In this document: positions 42,475-42,502 of the stretch, in pieces
Layout of the letters: every line of letters begins with the position of its first letter
Numbering within the stretch: position 1 is the first letter of the stretch
Origin: Rhodococcus aetherivorans
Lineage (GTDB): Bacteria > Actinomycetota > Actinomycetes > Mycobacteriales > Mycobacteriaceae
DNA: 42,502 bases
Assembly (NCBI RefSeq): GCF_011058165.1
Contig: NZ_JAALEG010000054.1
Coordinates: 1 to 42,502 of the forward strand
Direction of reading: 5' to 3'
Made by a program: the position numbers and the translations under genes
Notes under the pieces: generated by a model
Database searches by the model: none
Seen by the model: the letters and a program-made list of their open reading frames with translations, nothing else
What the model was told of the DNA's origin: nothing

Positions 42475-42502
42475 TAGAACCGGCCCCCGCTCGACCCCCC
42501 GA
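42475..42502 (-). CDS. 3' end of a convergent gene (partial)
   Basis: On the minus strand a frame entering from the right edge reads GGSSGGRF and stops at TAG (42477-42475). Gly/Ser-rich ends closing in RF are typical of several actinobacterial membrane or secreted proteins, but the fragment is far too short to identify. Confidence 0.35.

Overview
The window is high-GC actinobacterial DNA, best matched by Rhodococcus or a close relative. It keeps, on the whole, the gene order of the Mycobacterium tuberculosis Rv2412-Rv2357 region: rpsT, the ATP-grasp/alpha-E/transglutaminase operon, lepA, trehalase, subI, the sirA-cysH-sirB group, hemW, hrcA-dnaJ2-rsmE, phoH-ybeY-CNNM-era, an AmiA2-like amidase, recO-uppS, zur-smtB and glyS. 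These synteny statements come from memory of that genome, not from a search. I saw no CRISPR array, prophage, insertion sequence, rRNA or tRNA.

Layout. 1-450: rpsT (minus strand) with its terminator. 640-4099: three overlapping genes for a circularly permuted ATP-grasp enzyme with a ten-glutamine tract near its C-terminus, an alpha-E protein and a transglutaminase-like protein. 4230-5693: aquaporin and a lone PemK/MazF-like protein. 5824-8607: lepA, which has no ordinary start codon in frame, and a nitronate monooxygenase-like flavoprotein. 8612-12931: GH15 trehalase, two tiny membrane proteins, a sulfate-binding lipoprotein without its ABC transporter, and a universal stress protein. 13004-18687 (minus): assimilatory sulfate reduction operon, read as leader peptide, sirA, cysH, cysD, cysN, sirB. 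18846-23708: hemW, a 24-bp tandem repeat, a small ParB-like protein, hrcA, dnaJ, rsmE. 23788-27200: accessory patch with a TetR remnant, an alpha/beta hydrolase broken by an amber codon, and a divergent MFS/TetR pair with twin operators. 27263-31263: phoH, ybeY, CNNM/CBS protein, era. 31368-37165: small membrane protein, TetR and amidase, an Rv2715-like hydrolase, isochorismatase-like hydrolase and an unrecognised permease. 37452-42502: recO, uppS, two small YbjN-like proteins, zur, smtB, glyS and the tail of a convergent gene.

How the parts work together. The sulfur operon carries sulfate activation (CysDN), APS reduction (CysH), sulfite reduction (SirA) and siroheme iron insertion (SirB). 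It is preceded by a 36-codon frame with five cysteine codons and a hairpin over its end, the arrangement expected of a cysteine-responsive attenuator. Zur and SmtB form a zinc-sensing pair with an AT-rich palindrome beside glyS. PhoH, YbeY and Era serve ribosome and RNA maturation; LepA, RsmE, S20 and GlyRS also serve translation.

The observations I rate highest are the cysteine leader peptide, the missing canonical lepA start, the polyglutamine tail beside a transglutaminase-like gene, the nonsense-interrupted hydrolase, the twin TTGCACA operators, and the hemW-derived 24-bp repeat.
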